A stretch of 64,000 nucleotides of DNA from DAOUET01 sp034430155 (GCA_034430155.1 DAOUET010000069.1:1-64000), one strand, 5' to 3'. Positions 54,410 to 62,946 are shown, counted from the stretch's first letter. The notes: a model not told the origin generated them from the sequence alone. Made by a program: numbers and translations.

Positions 54410-55543
54410 ATGAGCGCCTGGCCCGGTAAATTCGTTGTTGGTCTAACGGGCAATATTGCCACCGGTAAAAGCGTGGTTCGCAGGATGTTAGAGCATTTGG
54501 GAGCCTATGGAATTGACGCAGATGTCCTTGCCCACCGTGCCATTGCCAAAGGCTCGCCTGGCTATAGACCCATGGTTGAAACGTTTGGGAGCTGGGTGCT
54601 GGACCCCAATGGGGTTATCAACCGGTCTAGGCTTGGGCGGTTGGTGTTCGCTGATCGACAAGCTCTGGAGCAGCTCGAGGCGATCGTCCACCCGCTGGTT
54701 AAGCAGGCAATTGACCTCTTGATTAGCTATGCTTACCAGAAGATTATCGTGATCGAAGCGATCAAGCTGCTAGAAAGCAACTTGAGCACCGCCTGTGATT
54801 CGGTCTGGGTTACGTATGCTCCACTTGAGGTTCAACTGGCGCGCCTGGTACAAAATCGCGGCATGAATGAGCAATATGCTCGCCAACGTATCGAGGCTCA
54901 ACCTTCCCAGCAAGAAAAGGTGGCAGTCGCCCAGGTAGTGATTAACAATAATGATTCACTGAAAGAGACCTGGCAACAAGTGTTAGCCAGTTGGCAAGAA
55001 ATTTTCCCACTTACAGGCACGGTCGCTCCGGATTCAACCGGGTTACTTGAAGGGCAAATGCTGGTCGCACGGGCACGACTCAACCAGACTCAAGAAATCG
55101 TCGATTTTATCAAGCACCTCGATAGAGCTCGCCAGAGTTTGAATACCAGCGTTATCCTGCCTGCATTTGGCGAAAAAGCATTTTTACTACTCAGACAAGA
55201 CGGTAAACTGGTAGGAATGGTTGGATGGCAAGTTGAAAACCTGGTAGCTCGCACTACCGATGTGTACCTTGAGCCGGCTCTGCCTTTTGAAAAAGCCATG
55301 GGTGCCTTGATAGCAGAGGTGGACCGTGCCTCTAGTGAATTGCAGTGTGAAGCGTCACTGATCTTCTTGCCTCCCAAATTAGCTCGCCACGACCGCGTTT
55401 GGCACTCACTCGGCTACCAACCATCTACAATTGAAAGCCTGGGTGTCAGCGCCTGGCAAGATGCTGCCAAGGAATCTGAACCGCCGGGCACAACGCTTTT
55501 GTTTAAGAGGCTACGAAAAGATCGGGTGCTGAGGCCAGTTTGA
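54410..55543 (+). CDS. coaE: dephospho-CoA kinase fused to a C-terminal GNAT-like domain
   Basis: 377 residues; normal CoaE has about 200. Residues 1-205 are CoaE: P-loop GLTGNIATGKSVVRRML, GIDADVLAHRAI, and KIIVIEAIKLLES, with LID-like RLVQNRGMNEQYARQRIEAQ. It phosphorylates dephospho-CoA in the last step of CoA synthesis. The extra 165 residues (MLVARARLNQTQEIVDFI, AFLLLRQDGKLVGMVGWQVE, ending in RVWHSLGYQP) look like a divergent GNAT fold. It could sense acetyl-CoA or tether the kinase, but this is inference. SD is AAGAAGGA. Confidence 0.87.
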   Translation: MSAWPGKFVVGLTGNIATGKSVVRRMLEHLGAYGIDADVLAHRAIAKGSPGYRPMVETFGSWVLDPNGVINRSRLGRLVFADRQALEQLEAIVHPLVKQAIDLLISYAYQKIIVIEAIKLLESNLSTACDSVWVTYAPLEVQLARLVQNRGMNEQYARQRIEAQPSQQEKVAVAQVVINNNDSLKETWQQVLASWQEIFPLTGTVAPDSTGLLEGQMLVARARLNQTQEIVDFIKHLDRARQSLNTSVILPAFGEKAFLLLRQDGKLVGMVGWQVENLVARTTDVYLEPALPFEKAMGALIAEVDRASSELQCEASLIFLPPKLARHDRVWHSLGYQPSTIESLGVSAWQDAAKESEPPGTTLLFKRLRKDRVLRPV

Positions 55544-55629
55544 ATGAGGCCGCTACTCGAATTACGATTCTGTGGATATAATCTCGAGGAGTTTATGTCT
55601 CCTTTCTCATTGCTGGGGTATACAAATTT

Positions 55630-56526
55630 GTGGTCGATATAATAACCAACCTGATTAATAACCTGATATTCATCTTCGAACGGCTTGATTGGTTGAGCGT
55701 GATTGACCTGATGCTGGTGACCTTGATCATCTTCAGCATCCTGCGGCTTGTGCGTGATACCCAAGCAGTGGTACTTTTGCGCGGTGTGCTTCTGGTGATC
55801 GCACTGATCAGCCTGTTAACCAGCCTGGAAGTGTTACCGGCATTTTCATGGTTGATGCGTACCACCTTACCGGCCTTGCTGCTGGCCATACCGGTGATCT
55901 TCGCCCCAGAAATTCGCCGGGCGCTTGAGCGATTGGGGCGAGCCGGGTCCATTCTTGATGGCAGCCAATCTCACTCCAGGGCTTCTTCCGATATCCAGGA
56001 AACCATCAACGCCATAGTCGCTGCCGCTGCGCACCTTTCTGACCGGAGACATGGCGCTCTCATCGTTTTACAACGTCTCGACGGTTTACAGGACTACGAG
56101 AGCACCGGTGTACAGATGGATGCCCGCGTCACCCCCGAACTGCTGCTGCAGGTTTTTTACCCGAACACACCTTTGCATGACGGTGCAGTCATAATCTCCG
56201 GTACCAGCTTGATTGCGGCTTCCTGTGTTATGCCGCTTTCTTCCAGCGGGGTCCTGTCCAGATCCCCGGAACGGCAATTGGGTTTACGTCATCGCGCTGC
56301 ACTAGGTATATCTGAAGTAAGCGACGCTGTCGCGGTGGTTGTCTCCGAGGAGACTGGTTCGATCTCTGTAGTTCACGGAGGTCGTATGATACGCCGCTTG
56401 GACCCTGAACGATTGGCAAACATTATGAGCGCCCTATTCCATCCTTTCGAGCCTCGTAAAGGGTTGGGGGCTTTTATCACGCGCCTTTTCCCAGGCCTGA
56501 TTGAATACCGCCGGGAGGATGATTGA
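55630..56526 (+). CDS. cdaA: diadenylate cyclase (c-di-AMP synthase)
   Basis: 298 residues from GTG 55630. Three N-terminal helices (about 20-90), then the DAC domain with Asp184-Gly-Ala (LHDGAVIISG) and Arg220-His-Arg (LGLRHRAALGISE), the two catalytic motifs that join two ATP into c-di-AMP. CdaA sits in the membrane and its product controls potassium and wall homeostasis. The ribosome binding site is weak; a TATAAT at 55577-55582 could give it a separate promoter. It ends 2 bp before the cdaR start. Confidence 0.92.
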   Translation: MVDIITNLINNLIFIFERLDWLSVIDLMLVTLIIFSILRLVRDTQAVVLLRGVLLVIALISLLTSLEVLPAFSWLMRTTLPALLLAIPVIFAPEIRRALERLGRAGSILDGSQSHSRASSDIQETINAIVAAAAHLSDRRHGALIVLQRLDGLQDYESTGVQMDARVTPELLLQVFYPNTPLHDGAVIISGTSLIAASCVMPLSSSGVLSRSPERQLGLRHRAALGISEVSDAVAVVVSEETGSISVVHGGRMIRRLDPERLANIMSALFHPFEPRKGLGAFITRLFPGLIEYRREDD

Positions 56527-56528
56527 AA

Positions 56529-57812
56529 ATGTTGGCTCCGCTACGTTGGCTTTTTAATAATCTAAGCACTTTAATTCTGTCATTCGCTCTGGCTGTAGTT
56601 GTATGGATTTCGGCTGTCACCGCTGCTGATCCTAATGTGGAGCGCATCTTTAACGTTCCGATCGAGATCATCGGGCTGGACCCCAATATGGATTTGGTCG
56701 ACCGTGGTCCTACCCAAGTGCGCATCACCCTACGGGCACCCAAGTCTGTCTGGGACCTGGCAGGAAGCGTGGAAAATATTGTCAATGCCTCCACCGACCT
56801 AACCGGTTTGGGCGCAGGTACCCATACCGTCGATGTCCACACCCAGGTTAGCAAATCGATCAACCCGCTGCAAAAAGGACCAATTAGCCCTGAAAAAATC
56901 ACGGTTACCTTAGAACTCCTGGTTTCGCACACCTTTCAAGTCCAATTGGATGTGACCGGAGAGCCTGCGGTTGGCTATCAAAAGGGGCTACCAGGCCGTA
57001 GCCCAGCATTCGTGACCGTTTCAGGACCCGAGTCGCAGGTTTCCCAAGTGAACGAGGTGCATGCTTCATTGGACATCACTGATACCAGTGAAACGATTAA
57101 AACCAAGGTGCCTGTGTTGGCATTGAACGCCAATGGAGAGCCTGTAACAGGCATCACCATAACTCCCAATGAAATTACCGTCACGCAACCCATTTCGTTA
57201 CTTGGCGGTTACCGTAATGTGGTTGTAAAAGTGGTTACGACCGGTCAGGTTGCCAACGGTTACAAATTAACCAATGTTTCCGTATCCCCACCCAATGTGG
57301 TGGTTTTTTCAATAGATCCCCTCTTGGTGAAGGAACTTCCCAGTTTCGTAGAGACTGAACCATTGGATCTCACCAGCGCGGAAAATGATATTGATACCTT
57401 GCTGGCGCTTAACTTACCAGAGGGCGTTTCAGTGGTTGGTGACCAGAGTGTTCACGTTCAAGTGAGCATTGCTCCCATCGAAGGCAGCTTGACCATCACG
57501 CTTCCGGTAAAGCTCATCGGCCTCCTGCCTACCTTATCGGCGCAAATCTCGCCGGATAGCATCGATGTGATCCTATCAGGCCCTGTTCCTGTTTTGAACA
57601 ATATTCAGCCTTCGGATATTCGAGTAGTTGTTGATCTAAAAGGCTTAGAAGCGGGCACATACCAGGTTGATCTCGCCGTGGATGTCTTACCCGAAGGGGT
57701 AAAAGTCGAGTCAATCTTGCCTTCTGCTATAGAGGCAGTCATTCAAGAAGCACCAACACCCACGCCTACTAACGCTCCTATAACTGTACCTACAACCCAA
57801 CCCGGTGGATAA
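56529..57812 (+). CDS. cdaR: YbbR-domain protein (CdaA regulator)
   Basis: 427 residues from ATG 56529, after GGGAGGATG. One N-terminal helix, then four YbbR-type repeats of about 85 residues outside the membrane (for example DLVDRGPTQVRITLRAPKS and SPAFVTVSGPESQV), and a Pro/Thr tail (APTPTPTNAPITVP). CdaR binds and restrains CdaA in Firmicutes; adjacency suggests the same pairing here. It ends 2 bp before der, so cdaA, cdaR and der are one transcript. Confidence 0.9.
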   Translation: MLAPLRWLFNNLSTLILSFALAVVVWISAVTAADPNVERIFNVPIEIIGLDPNMDLVDRGPTQVRITLRAPKSVWDLAGSVENIVNASTDLTGLGAGTHTVDVHTQVSKSINPLQKGPISPEKITVTLELLVSHTFQVQLDVTGEPAVGYQKGLPGRSPAFVTVSGPESQVSQVNEVHASLDITDTSETIKTKVPVLALNANGEPVTGITITPNEITVTQPISLLGGYRNVVVKVVTTGQVANGYKLTNVSVSPPNVVVFSIDPLLVKELPSFVETEPLDLTSAENDIDTLLALNLPEGVSVVGDQSVHVQVSIAPIEGSLTITLPVKLIGLLPTLSAQISPDSIDVILSGPVPVLNNIQPSDIRVVVDLKGLEAGTYQVDLAVDVLPEGVKVESILPSAIEAVIQEAPTPTPTNAPITVPTTQPGG

Positions 57813-57814
57813 AT

Positions 57815-59188
57815 ATGTCAAAACCGGTTGTGGCCTTGGTTGGGCGTCCCAATGTAGGAAAGAGCACGCTTTTCAACCGTCTGGCCGAGCAGCGCCTGGC
57901 CGTGGTAGACGCCGTTCCCGGTACCACCCGCGACCGCCTGATCGCTGAAGCTGAATGGGCCGGCTTTGTCTTCGATATCGTCGATACTGGCGGGATTGAC
58001 CCTACCCAAAGCGGACCTGGCCGCACTCAAAAGCCCCTTTCTATTGGTTCGCCAGAATACATCGAGCAGATTCGCACCCAAGCCGAGATCGCCATCCGTG
58101 AAGCCGATGCAGTGCTTTTCATCACGGATATCGAGAGCGGTGTCGTTCCAGCGGACTACGAGGTCGCTCAAATATTGCGACGCAACCAGGGAGAACGTAA
58201 TGGGCAACCCTGGCCTACGGTGATTTTGGTGGTAAACAAAGCAGACAGCGAATCCAGGCGCGCCCAGGCTTACCAATTTTATGAGCTCGGAATGGGCGAA
58301 CCCTACCCAATCTCTGCGTTACACGGTACTGGCACTGGAGATATGCTGGATGTTCTGGTCGCCAAATTTCAAGATTGGGGAGAAGAGCAAGAGGATGACT
58401 CTGTTAAGATCGCCATCATCGGTAAGCCGAACGTGGGCAAGTCAAGTATCCTCAACCGCTTGTTAGGAGAAGAGCGCGTGATTGTAAGCCCTATCCCTGG
58501 TACTACTCGTGATGCCATTGATACACCCCTGGTATATGCGGACATCCCACTCACATTAATCGATACGGCCGGGATACGTAGGCGCGGGCGTATTGATACA
58601 GGTGTTGAAAAATACAGCGTTCTGCGCTCCATGCGCGCCATTGAACGTGCTAGTGTCGCTCTTTTAGTGGTCGACGCCACTTCTGGTCTTACCGCTCAGG
58701 ATGCCCATATTGCCGGGTTTATCCTGGATGCCTGGAAAAGTGCCGTGGTATTGGTGAATAAATGGGATGCTATACCCAAAGACACTTACACTATGGAGAA
58801 CTTCACCAAGCGCGTGCGCCAGGAATTGAATTTCATGAGCTACGTGCCGGTTCTCTTTATCTCAGCGAAAACCGGCCAACGCATTGATCAGGTGCTTCCA
58901 AAAGCTTTGCAGGTTCACGAAGAGCGTCTGGTACGGTTGCCAACCTCTCACCTCAACCAAATTTTGCGGAAAGCGCTGGACCAACACCCGTCTCCCTCTC
59001 GGGCCGGTCGACACCTTAAAATTTACTATGGCACCCAGGTGCGAAGCGATCCGCCGACTTTTCTACTCTATGTTAACGACCCCAAACTGGTCCACTTTAC
59101 CTATGTACGCTTCCTAGAGAACCGCATTCGTGAATTCCACGCCTTTTTGGGAACGCCAATCCGCATTGCCTTGCGAACCCGCAGATGA
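57815..59188 (+). CDS. der: ribosome-assembly GTPase Der (EngA)
   Basis: 457 residues with two GTPase domains and a KH-like C-terminal domain. First G domain: GRPNVGKSTLFN, DTGG, VNKADS. Second: GKPNVGKSSILN, DTAGIRRR, VNKWDAI. The KH-like end has RKALDQHPSPSRAGRHLKIYYGTQ. Needed for 50S ribosomal subunit assembly. An insertion of about 20 residues follows the first G3 motif (QSGPGRTQKPLSIGSPEY region). Translated just after cdaR. Confidence 0.95.
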   Translation: MSKPVVALVGRPNVGKSTLFNRLAEQRLAVVDAVPGTTRDRLIAEAEWAGFVFDIVDTGGIDPTQSGPGRTQKPLSIGSPEYIEQIRTQAEIAIREADAVLFITDIESGVVPADYEVAQILRRNQGERNGQPWPTVILVVNKADSESRRAQAYQFYELGMGEPYPISALHGTGTGDMLDVLVAKFQDWGEEQEDDSVKIAIIGKPNVGKSSILNRLLGEERVIVSPIPGTTRDAIDTPLVYADIPLTLIDTAGIRRRGRIDTGVEKYSVLRSMRAIERASVALLVVDATSGLTAQDAHIAGFILDAWKSAVVLVNKWDAIPKDTYTMENFTKRVRQELNFMSYVPVLFISAKTGQRIDQVLPKALQVHEERLVRLPTSHLNQILRKALDQHPSPSRAGRHLKIYYGTQVRSDPPTFLLYVNDPKLVHFTYVRFLENRIREFHAFLGTPIRIALRTRR

Positions 59189-59253
59189 GGGCCAATCGGG
59201 GCTTTATTAACCATTCCTAACGAATCTTTAATGCCCGTTTATCTAGTTTTCCC

Positions 59254-59282
59254 TTGCCTGCATTTATATCCGGCTTTATAAT
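59254..59282 (+). promoter_or_regulatory. promoter of the lepB gene group
   Basis: TTGCCT (59254-59259), 17-nt spacer, TATAAT (59277-59282), giving a leader of about 135 nt before the TTG start of lepB. Confidence 0.6.
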
Positions 59283-59423
59283 CCTCTTTGGAGCAGGTAG
59301 GCGACGTTAATTATTCGACTATAAATAAGTCGATTGTGTTCGGTCACGCAGGTATTGGTCGGTATTGCCATCAGGTTCATTATCTCTTTCAGGCTGCCGA
59401 TCTCCCTAATCTTGGAGGTAATT

Positions 59424-60014
59424 TTGGAACAATTCCATACAGAATCCATCCCGGATATTGAATACGAGCAGAAGAATTCTGGATTCTTACGTTTCATCGT
59501 GGATGTTTTAGAGACACTTATTTTATCGGTAATACTTTTCGCAGCTATCAATGCCGTATCTGCACGCATACGGGTTGATGGTTCCAGCATGGAACCTACC
59601 TTGCACTCTGGCGAATTCGTGATCGTCACCAAGCTTACCTATAAACTCGGTACCCCCCAGATTGGCGATGTCATCGTTTTCCACTTCCCCCGCGACCCAG
59701 AACAGGAGTACATTAAACGAGTAATTGGCTTGCCTGGTGATCATGTCGCCATCCGGAGTGGGAAAGTTTACGTCAATAACCAGCAATTAAATGAAAGCTA
59801 TATCGCCGCTCCGCCAGCTTACGATTCCACCTGGGATGTACCCGACAACGCCCTCTTCGTACTGGGGGATAACCGCAATAATTCCTCAGATTCTCATAAT
59901 TGGGGAACGGTACCCTTAAGTTATGTCGTTGGTAAAGCAGTGGTTGTTTATTGGCCCCCAACAGATTGGGGTGTGATCGATCATGTCCCCTCAACCGCCG
60001 TAGCAGCGCCATGA
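59424..60014 (+). CDS. lepB: signal peptidase I
   Basis: 196 residues from TTG 59424, six bases after GGAGG; upstream in-frame starts lack a ribosome binding site. One N-terminal helix, then the S26A core with Ser55 in RVDGSSMEPTLHSGE and Lys98 in EYIKRVIGLPGDHVAIRSG. Later FVLGDNRNNSSDSHNWG and the VVVYWPPTDWG end match the family. It removes signal peptides from secreted proteins, which this genome region encodes in number. The stop overlaps the next gene as ATGA. Confidence 0.93.
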   Translation: MEQFHTESIPDIEYEQKNSGFLRFIVDVLETLILSVILFAAINAVSARIRVDGSSMEPTLHSGEFVIVTKLTYKLGTPQIGDVIVFHFPRDPEQEYIKRVIGLPGDHVAIRSGKVYVNNQQLNESYIAAPPAYDSTWDVPDNALFVLGDNRNNSSDSHNWGTVPLSYVVGKAVVVYWPPTDWGVIDHVPSTAVAAP

Positions 60015-60211
60015 GACAAGCCGAGATGGACCTTCTGATATCGCGAGTTTTTCTCAATAAAATGGGCCTCAAACCCGCAGGATACATTCGTTCCTTCAAA
60101 GACCTGTTAATCATCATCAGGGCGGGAAGCTCCAACCCGGGCGCCAGCGCTGGAGATAAAATCTTTTATCAGGTGAAAAGTCTGAGGGAGTTACTGCCAT
60201 GGGCACCATAG
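60011..60211 (+). CDS. 66-residue protein of unknown function
   Basis: Starts ATG 60011 inside the lepB stop (ATGA) and ends 13 bp inside the next gene, so it is coupled on both sides. Basic, with a short hydrophobic core (YIRSFKDLLIIIRAGSS) and no signal peptide. No family recognised. The tight overlaps are the main sign that it is real. It may act with the YgiT-type protein encoded next. Confidence 0.5.
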   Translation: MRQAEMDLLISRVFLNKMGLKPAGYIRSFKDLLIIIRAGSSNPGASAGDKIFYQVKSLRELLPWAP

Positions 60212-60507
60212 CAAACCTCAATGTCAGCGACGATAATGGGGCAGGATCACCGGCTTTGTGCCCGGAATGCGCCGCAGGAGTTATGCGTCTCAACCACATC
60301 ACTTATTTCACTTGGCTGAACGAAGAATTGATAACTGTACCAAATTTCCCCGCATGGATATGTGACGTCTGTGGTATGAGAGAGTTTGATCCACGGGCGG
60401 TTGCCTGGCTTAATACCCTGCTTAACCCCGCTGCTGGTCGCTCTCCAAGGCCTGCTCAGCATCCAAGAAATCGACGGCCGGCTGGAACTGAACCGGCCCA
60501 ACCCTGA
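60199..60507 (+). CDS. YgiT-type zinc finger protein
   Basis: 102 residues. Two CxxC knuckles, LCPECAAG and ICDVCGMREFDPRA, in the arrangement of the N-terminal zinc domain of MqsA/YgiT antitoxins. The helix-turn-helix half of MqsA is absent; the C-terminal 30 residues are Arg/Pro-rich and look disordered. Such lone domains often sit next to small toxins, but the 66-residue partner does not resemble MqsR. AGTTACTGCC before the ATG is a poor ribosome binding site, consistent with translational coupling. Confidence 0.7.
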   Translation: MGTIANLNVSDDNGAGSPALCPECAAGVMRLNHITYFTWLNEELITVPNFPAWICDVCGMREFDPRAVAWLNTLLNPAAGRSPRPAQHPRNRRPAGTEPAQP

Positions 60508-60571
60508 CCTGGTCCTGTCCTCCTCCTGAAATTCCTGAGTAAAACGGCTTGAAATTGGGGATCTCTATTTG

Positions 60572-61201
60572 ATGGACGAACAAGAGATTCGACAACAGAT
60601 GGTGTCCATAGCTGCCCGGATGTACGCCAGGGATTTCATATCCGGTTTAGCGGGTAACCTTTCTGCCCGTCTTCCAGGTGGTAAATTGCTGGTTACACCA
60701 GCTGGAGTGCACAAGGGCAGCTTACGATCTGAACAACTCCTGATATTGGATCCGGAGGCGAACCTCGCATCCTCCTCCCTGGGATTGCATCCCACCTCTG
60801 AATTGCCCATGCACCGCGAAGTTTATCGTCAGAGAGCAGATGTGGGCGCTGTCATACACGCTCATCCCATTGCCTGTGTGGCGCTTTCACTGGTTGGCAT
60901 CACTCTGGATAAACCCTATATCCCGGAAGCCATCGTGATGCTGGGTAAAGTACCGACAGCTCCCTACGCTACCCCCTCCAGCGATGAAAACCGTGAAGCC
61001 ATCGCAGAGTTAATCGGTCAACACAATGCTATTATTCTCGATCATCATGGCACCTTAACGGTCGGTCACGATCTAGAAGAAGCCTATGTGCGGCTAGAGA
61101 TCTTGGAGCATACTGCCCGTACAGTGGCGTTGGCATACCAGCTGGGAGAACCCCGCCAGCTAACCCCCCAGGCGATCGAAAAATTGTCCTCATTCAAATA
61201 G
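60572..61201 (+). CDS. class II aldolase/adducin family protein
   Basis: 209 residues. FucA/AraD fold: ISGLAGNLSARLPGG (phosphate loop), TPAGVHKGSLR, LHPTSELPMHREVYRQRAD with the catalytic Glu, and zinc ligands in VIHAHPIACVAL and the later DHHGTLTVG. Cleaves or epimerises sugar phosphates such as fuculose-1-P or ribulose-5-P; the exact one is unknown. The ATG at 60572 overlaps a possible TTG three bases earlier. Its 3' end overlaps the convergent Nudix gene by 12 bp. Confidence 0.87.
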   Translation: MDEQEIRQQMVSIAARMYARDFISGLAGNLSARLPGGKLLVTPAGVHKGSLRSEQLLILDPEANLASSSLGLHPTSELPMHREVYRQRADVGAVIHAHPIACVALSLVGITLDKPYIPEAIVMLGKVPTAPYATPSSDENREAIAELIGQHNAIILDHHGTLTVGHDLEEAYVRLEILEHTARTVALAYQLGEPRQLTPQAIEKLSSFK

Positions 61202-61729
61202 GTTAGGTTGATATTGGCGTAGTAGATATAGACCCGTCAGCGTCTTGCTGTCTCGAATTTGGCCGGTTTCGACCAGTCGGAAGACGTGCCTCACGGGATA
61301 TTTCTCGACCCGCAGGAACTCATTGGCGTCAGCTTTCAAGGGATCCGGTTTCAATTCGGTGGCCAGGTACGCGTACATATATTCGGTAGAATAACCTGGC
61401 GCCAGGAAGAACTCGCCAATTTTTTCTAATATACCGGCTGCCATCCCGATTTCTTCGCGGATCTCACGCGCGGCGCAGGTTTCTGGTTGCTCACCAGCCT
61501 CCAGTGTGCCGGCGGGTAGCTCCAGTAATTCTTGCCCGGCGGCGTGCCGGTATTGCCGGACAAACCAGAGCACATCCGGGGGGTCGAGAGGAATTAGCGT
61601 AACTGCACCGTTGTGTACCACAATATCCATCTCCGTTGTGCTCCCGTCTGGCAAACGGATCTGATCGCTACGTACCTCAAAAACCTTGCCTCTATATTTC
61701 GTTGCCGAGTGTAAAAGTTCAAATGACAT
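61190..61729 (-). CDS. Nudix hydrolase (ADP-ribose pyrophosphatase-like)
   Basis: 179 residues. Nudix box: GTLEAGEQPETCAAREIREE followed by IGM, complete. The preceding YRHAAGQELLELPAG and the later EFFLAPGYSTEYMYAYLA are typical of ADP-ribose pyrophosphatases of the NudF type. Splits ADP-ribose to AMP and ribose-5-P. Single gene on the minus strand, after a terminator hairpin at 61795-61828. Confidence 0.9.
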   Translation of the reverse strand: MSFELLHSATKYRGKVFEVRSDQIRLPDGSTTEMDIVVHNGAVTLIPLDPPDVLWFVRQYRHAAGQELLELPAGTLEAGEQPETCAAREIREEIGMAAGILEKIGEFFLAPGYSTEYMYAYLATELKPDPLKADANEFLRVEKYPVRHVFRLVETGQIRDSKTLTGLYLLRQYQPNLFE

Positions 61730-61794
61730 AGCATCCCTCTTGATGTATTCGTCTCTCTCGTATCGACAATCTTTTTCAATAAGCAGACAACATA

Positions 61795-61828
61795 AGAGTA
61801 GCCGGCTGTGTCCTGTTCCGGCTACTCT
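61795..61828 (-). terminator. terminator between the LysM and Nudix genes
   Basis: Perfect 11-bp stem AGAGTAGCCGG / CCGGCTACTCT, 12-nt loop, with a weak T-run on the minus-strand side. Confidence 0.6.
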
Positions 61829-61860
61829 GAATTGACCTTTTCCTGCCTAATTTCCGGCTT

Positions 61861-61949
61861 GGCTTACGCAATTGAAGGGTTTATCCAATGGGGCTTTGGC
61901 AGGCTTTGCTCGCAACAACTCACCATTAGCCCTCTAACTGCGAAATTTC
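61861..61949. repeat. MITE-like element, copy C
   Basis: Ends GGCTTACGCAATTGAAGG and CCTCTAACTGCGAAATTTC; interior shares GGCAGGCTTTG-, CAAC- and CCATTAG-like blocks with copy B. Lies downstream of the minus-strand LysM gene. Confidence 0.55.
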
Positions 61950-62044
61950 TATCTATTACATGCAAACCAGCTCTTTATTCGAGTTGGTCTGCCTTTTATT
62001 CTAGCAATGCCCATCAGGTCTTTCTGGGTACAACTCAGCTTCGT

Positions 62045-62701
62045 CTAGGGAATCTGCAGTTTTTTCCCAGCGTTCAGGTTATAAGGTGCCTTCAGTCCGT
62101 TTGCCTGAGCAATTGCACTCGGATCTACATCTCCGTATAAGCAGGCGATCGAATTGATCGTATCCCCCGCACCTACGGTATAGGTTGCCGGGTGAGAACG
62201 TAAAGCCCTTTGCCCCACGAAGTGATTCCCCGTCTGAGGGATTTTTAGATTAAAGCCCACCCCCGGTCTTGAACTTAGGCTCAGCCCACTGATGTTTAGC
62301 AGTTCGTACTGGTTCACGTTAAATCGCCGGGCAATACAAAAGGGGAATTCTCCCTTCTGAAGCGTGTAAGTGTTCGGGATGCCAGGAGTAGCGGTGAAAA
62401 CTGGCAAAGGTGTGGCTGTCGGAGGTTCCTCGGTCGGGGGCGATGTGGGTTCAGCAGGTTCAGTGGTTGCTTGTGTTTCACTCGACCCAGATGGAGTCTG
62501 GGTGGTCGGCACACTAATGTTGCCGCCTCCTGCCAAGGCAGTTTGAGTCGCGATATCCCCCAGCTCGCTTTGCAGTGTGCCCATCGGCCCTTCGCCCGTC
62601 TGAGTCGTCGGTGGTGGTGTGGATGCAGATAGCTCACAAGCTGCTAATATTATAGCGAACATCACCAGGGCGAGGAGTACGAGAGTACGTTTGATAGTCA
62701 T
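62045..62701 (-). CDS. LysM-domain lipoprotein
   Basis: 218 residues from ATG 62701, after AGGAGGAG. Lipobox LAAC, then about 85 residues rich in Thr, Gln and Pro, then two LysM-like segments: TYTLQKGEFPFCIARRFNVN and TYTVGAGDTINSIACLYGDV. Binds peptidoglycan or chitin-like sugars at the cell surface. The first repeat has a Cys pair (FCIA, SIAC) that may form a disulfide bridge. Own promoter upstream. Confidence 0.87.
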   Translation of the reverse strand: MTIKRTLVLLALVMFAIILAACELSASTPPPTTQTGEGPMGTLQSELGDIATQTALAGGGNISVPTTQTPSGSSETQATTEPAEPTSPPTEEPPTATPLPVFTATPGIPNTYTLQKGEFPFCIARRFNVNQYELLNISGLSLSSRPGVGFNLKIPQTGNHFVGQRALRSHPATYTVGAGDTINSIACLYGDVDPSAIAQANGLKAPYNLNAGKKLQIP

Positions 62702-62803
62702 ATTTCTCCTCCTGAAGTAGATCACCGGTTTGTGCCTTGAAGATAGGTCCCCGTCAAATTAATTTTGGCAAACAAAATTTCATTTTTTCGTTCTTTTACC
62801 AAC

Positions 62804-62832
62804 ATACTAGCACAATCCTGATAAAGCGTCAA
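62804..62832 (-). promoter_or_regulatory. promoter of the LysM lipoprotein gene
   Basis: On the minus strand TTGACG, 17-nt spacer, TAGTAT with an extended TGC just before the -10. The leader is about 95 nt. Confidence 0.6.
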
Positions 62833-62917
62833 GCAACTTAAACACAAGGGGGCATTTCAGATTGGGGGCGTGTTTGTCAGCTACCCCTCAAACTGGGGAA
62901 TCCCATTTGCCCAAGAA

Positions 62918-62946
62918 TTGACACACACCCAAGCAAGCCTGATATT
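62918..62946 (+). promoter_or_regulatory. promoter of the Roadblock/LC7 gene
   Basis: TTGACA (62918-62923), 17-nt spacer, GATATT (62941-62946). Consensus -35, moderate -10. Confidence 0.5.

Noticed and set aside
62840..62905. Possible fifth copy of the MITE-like element
   Set aside because: Shares CCTCAAACTG and a GGGGGCGTGTTTG stretch, but the left end is not recognisable.
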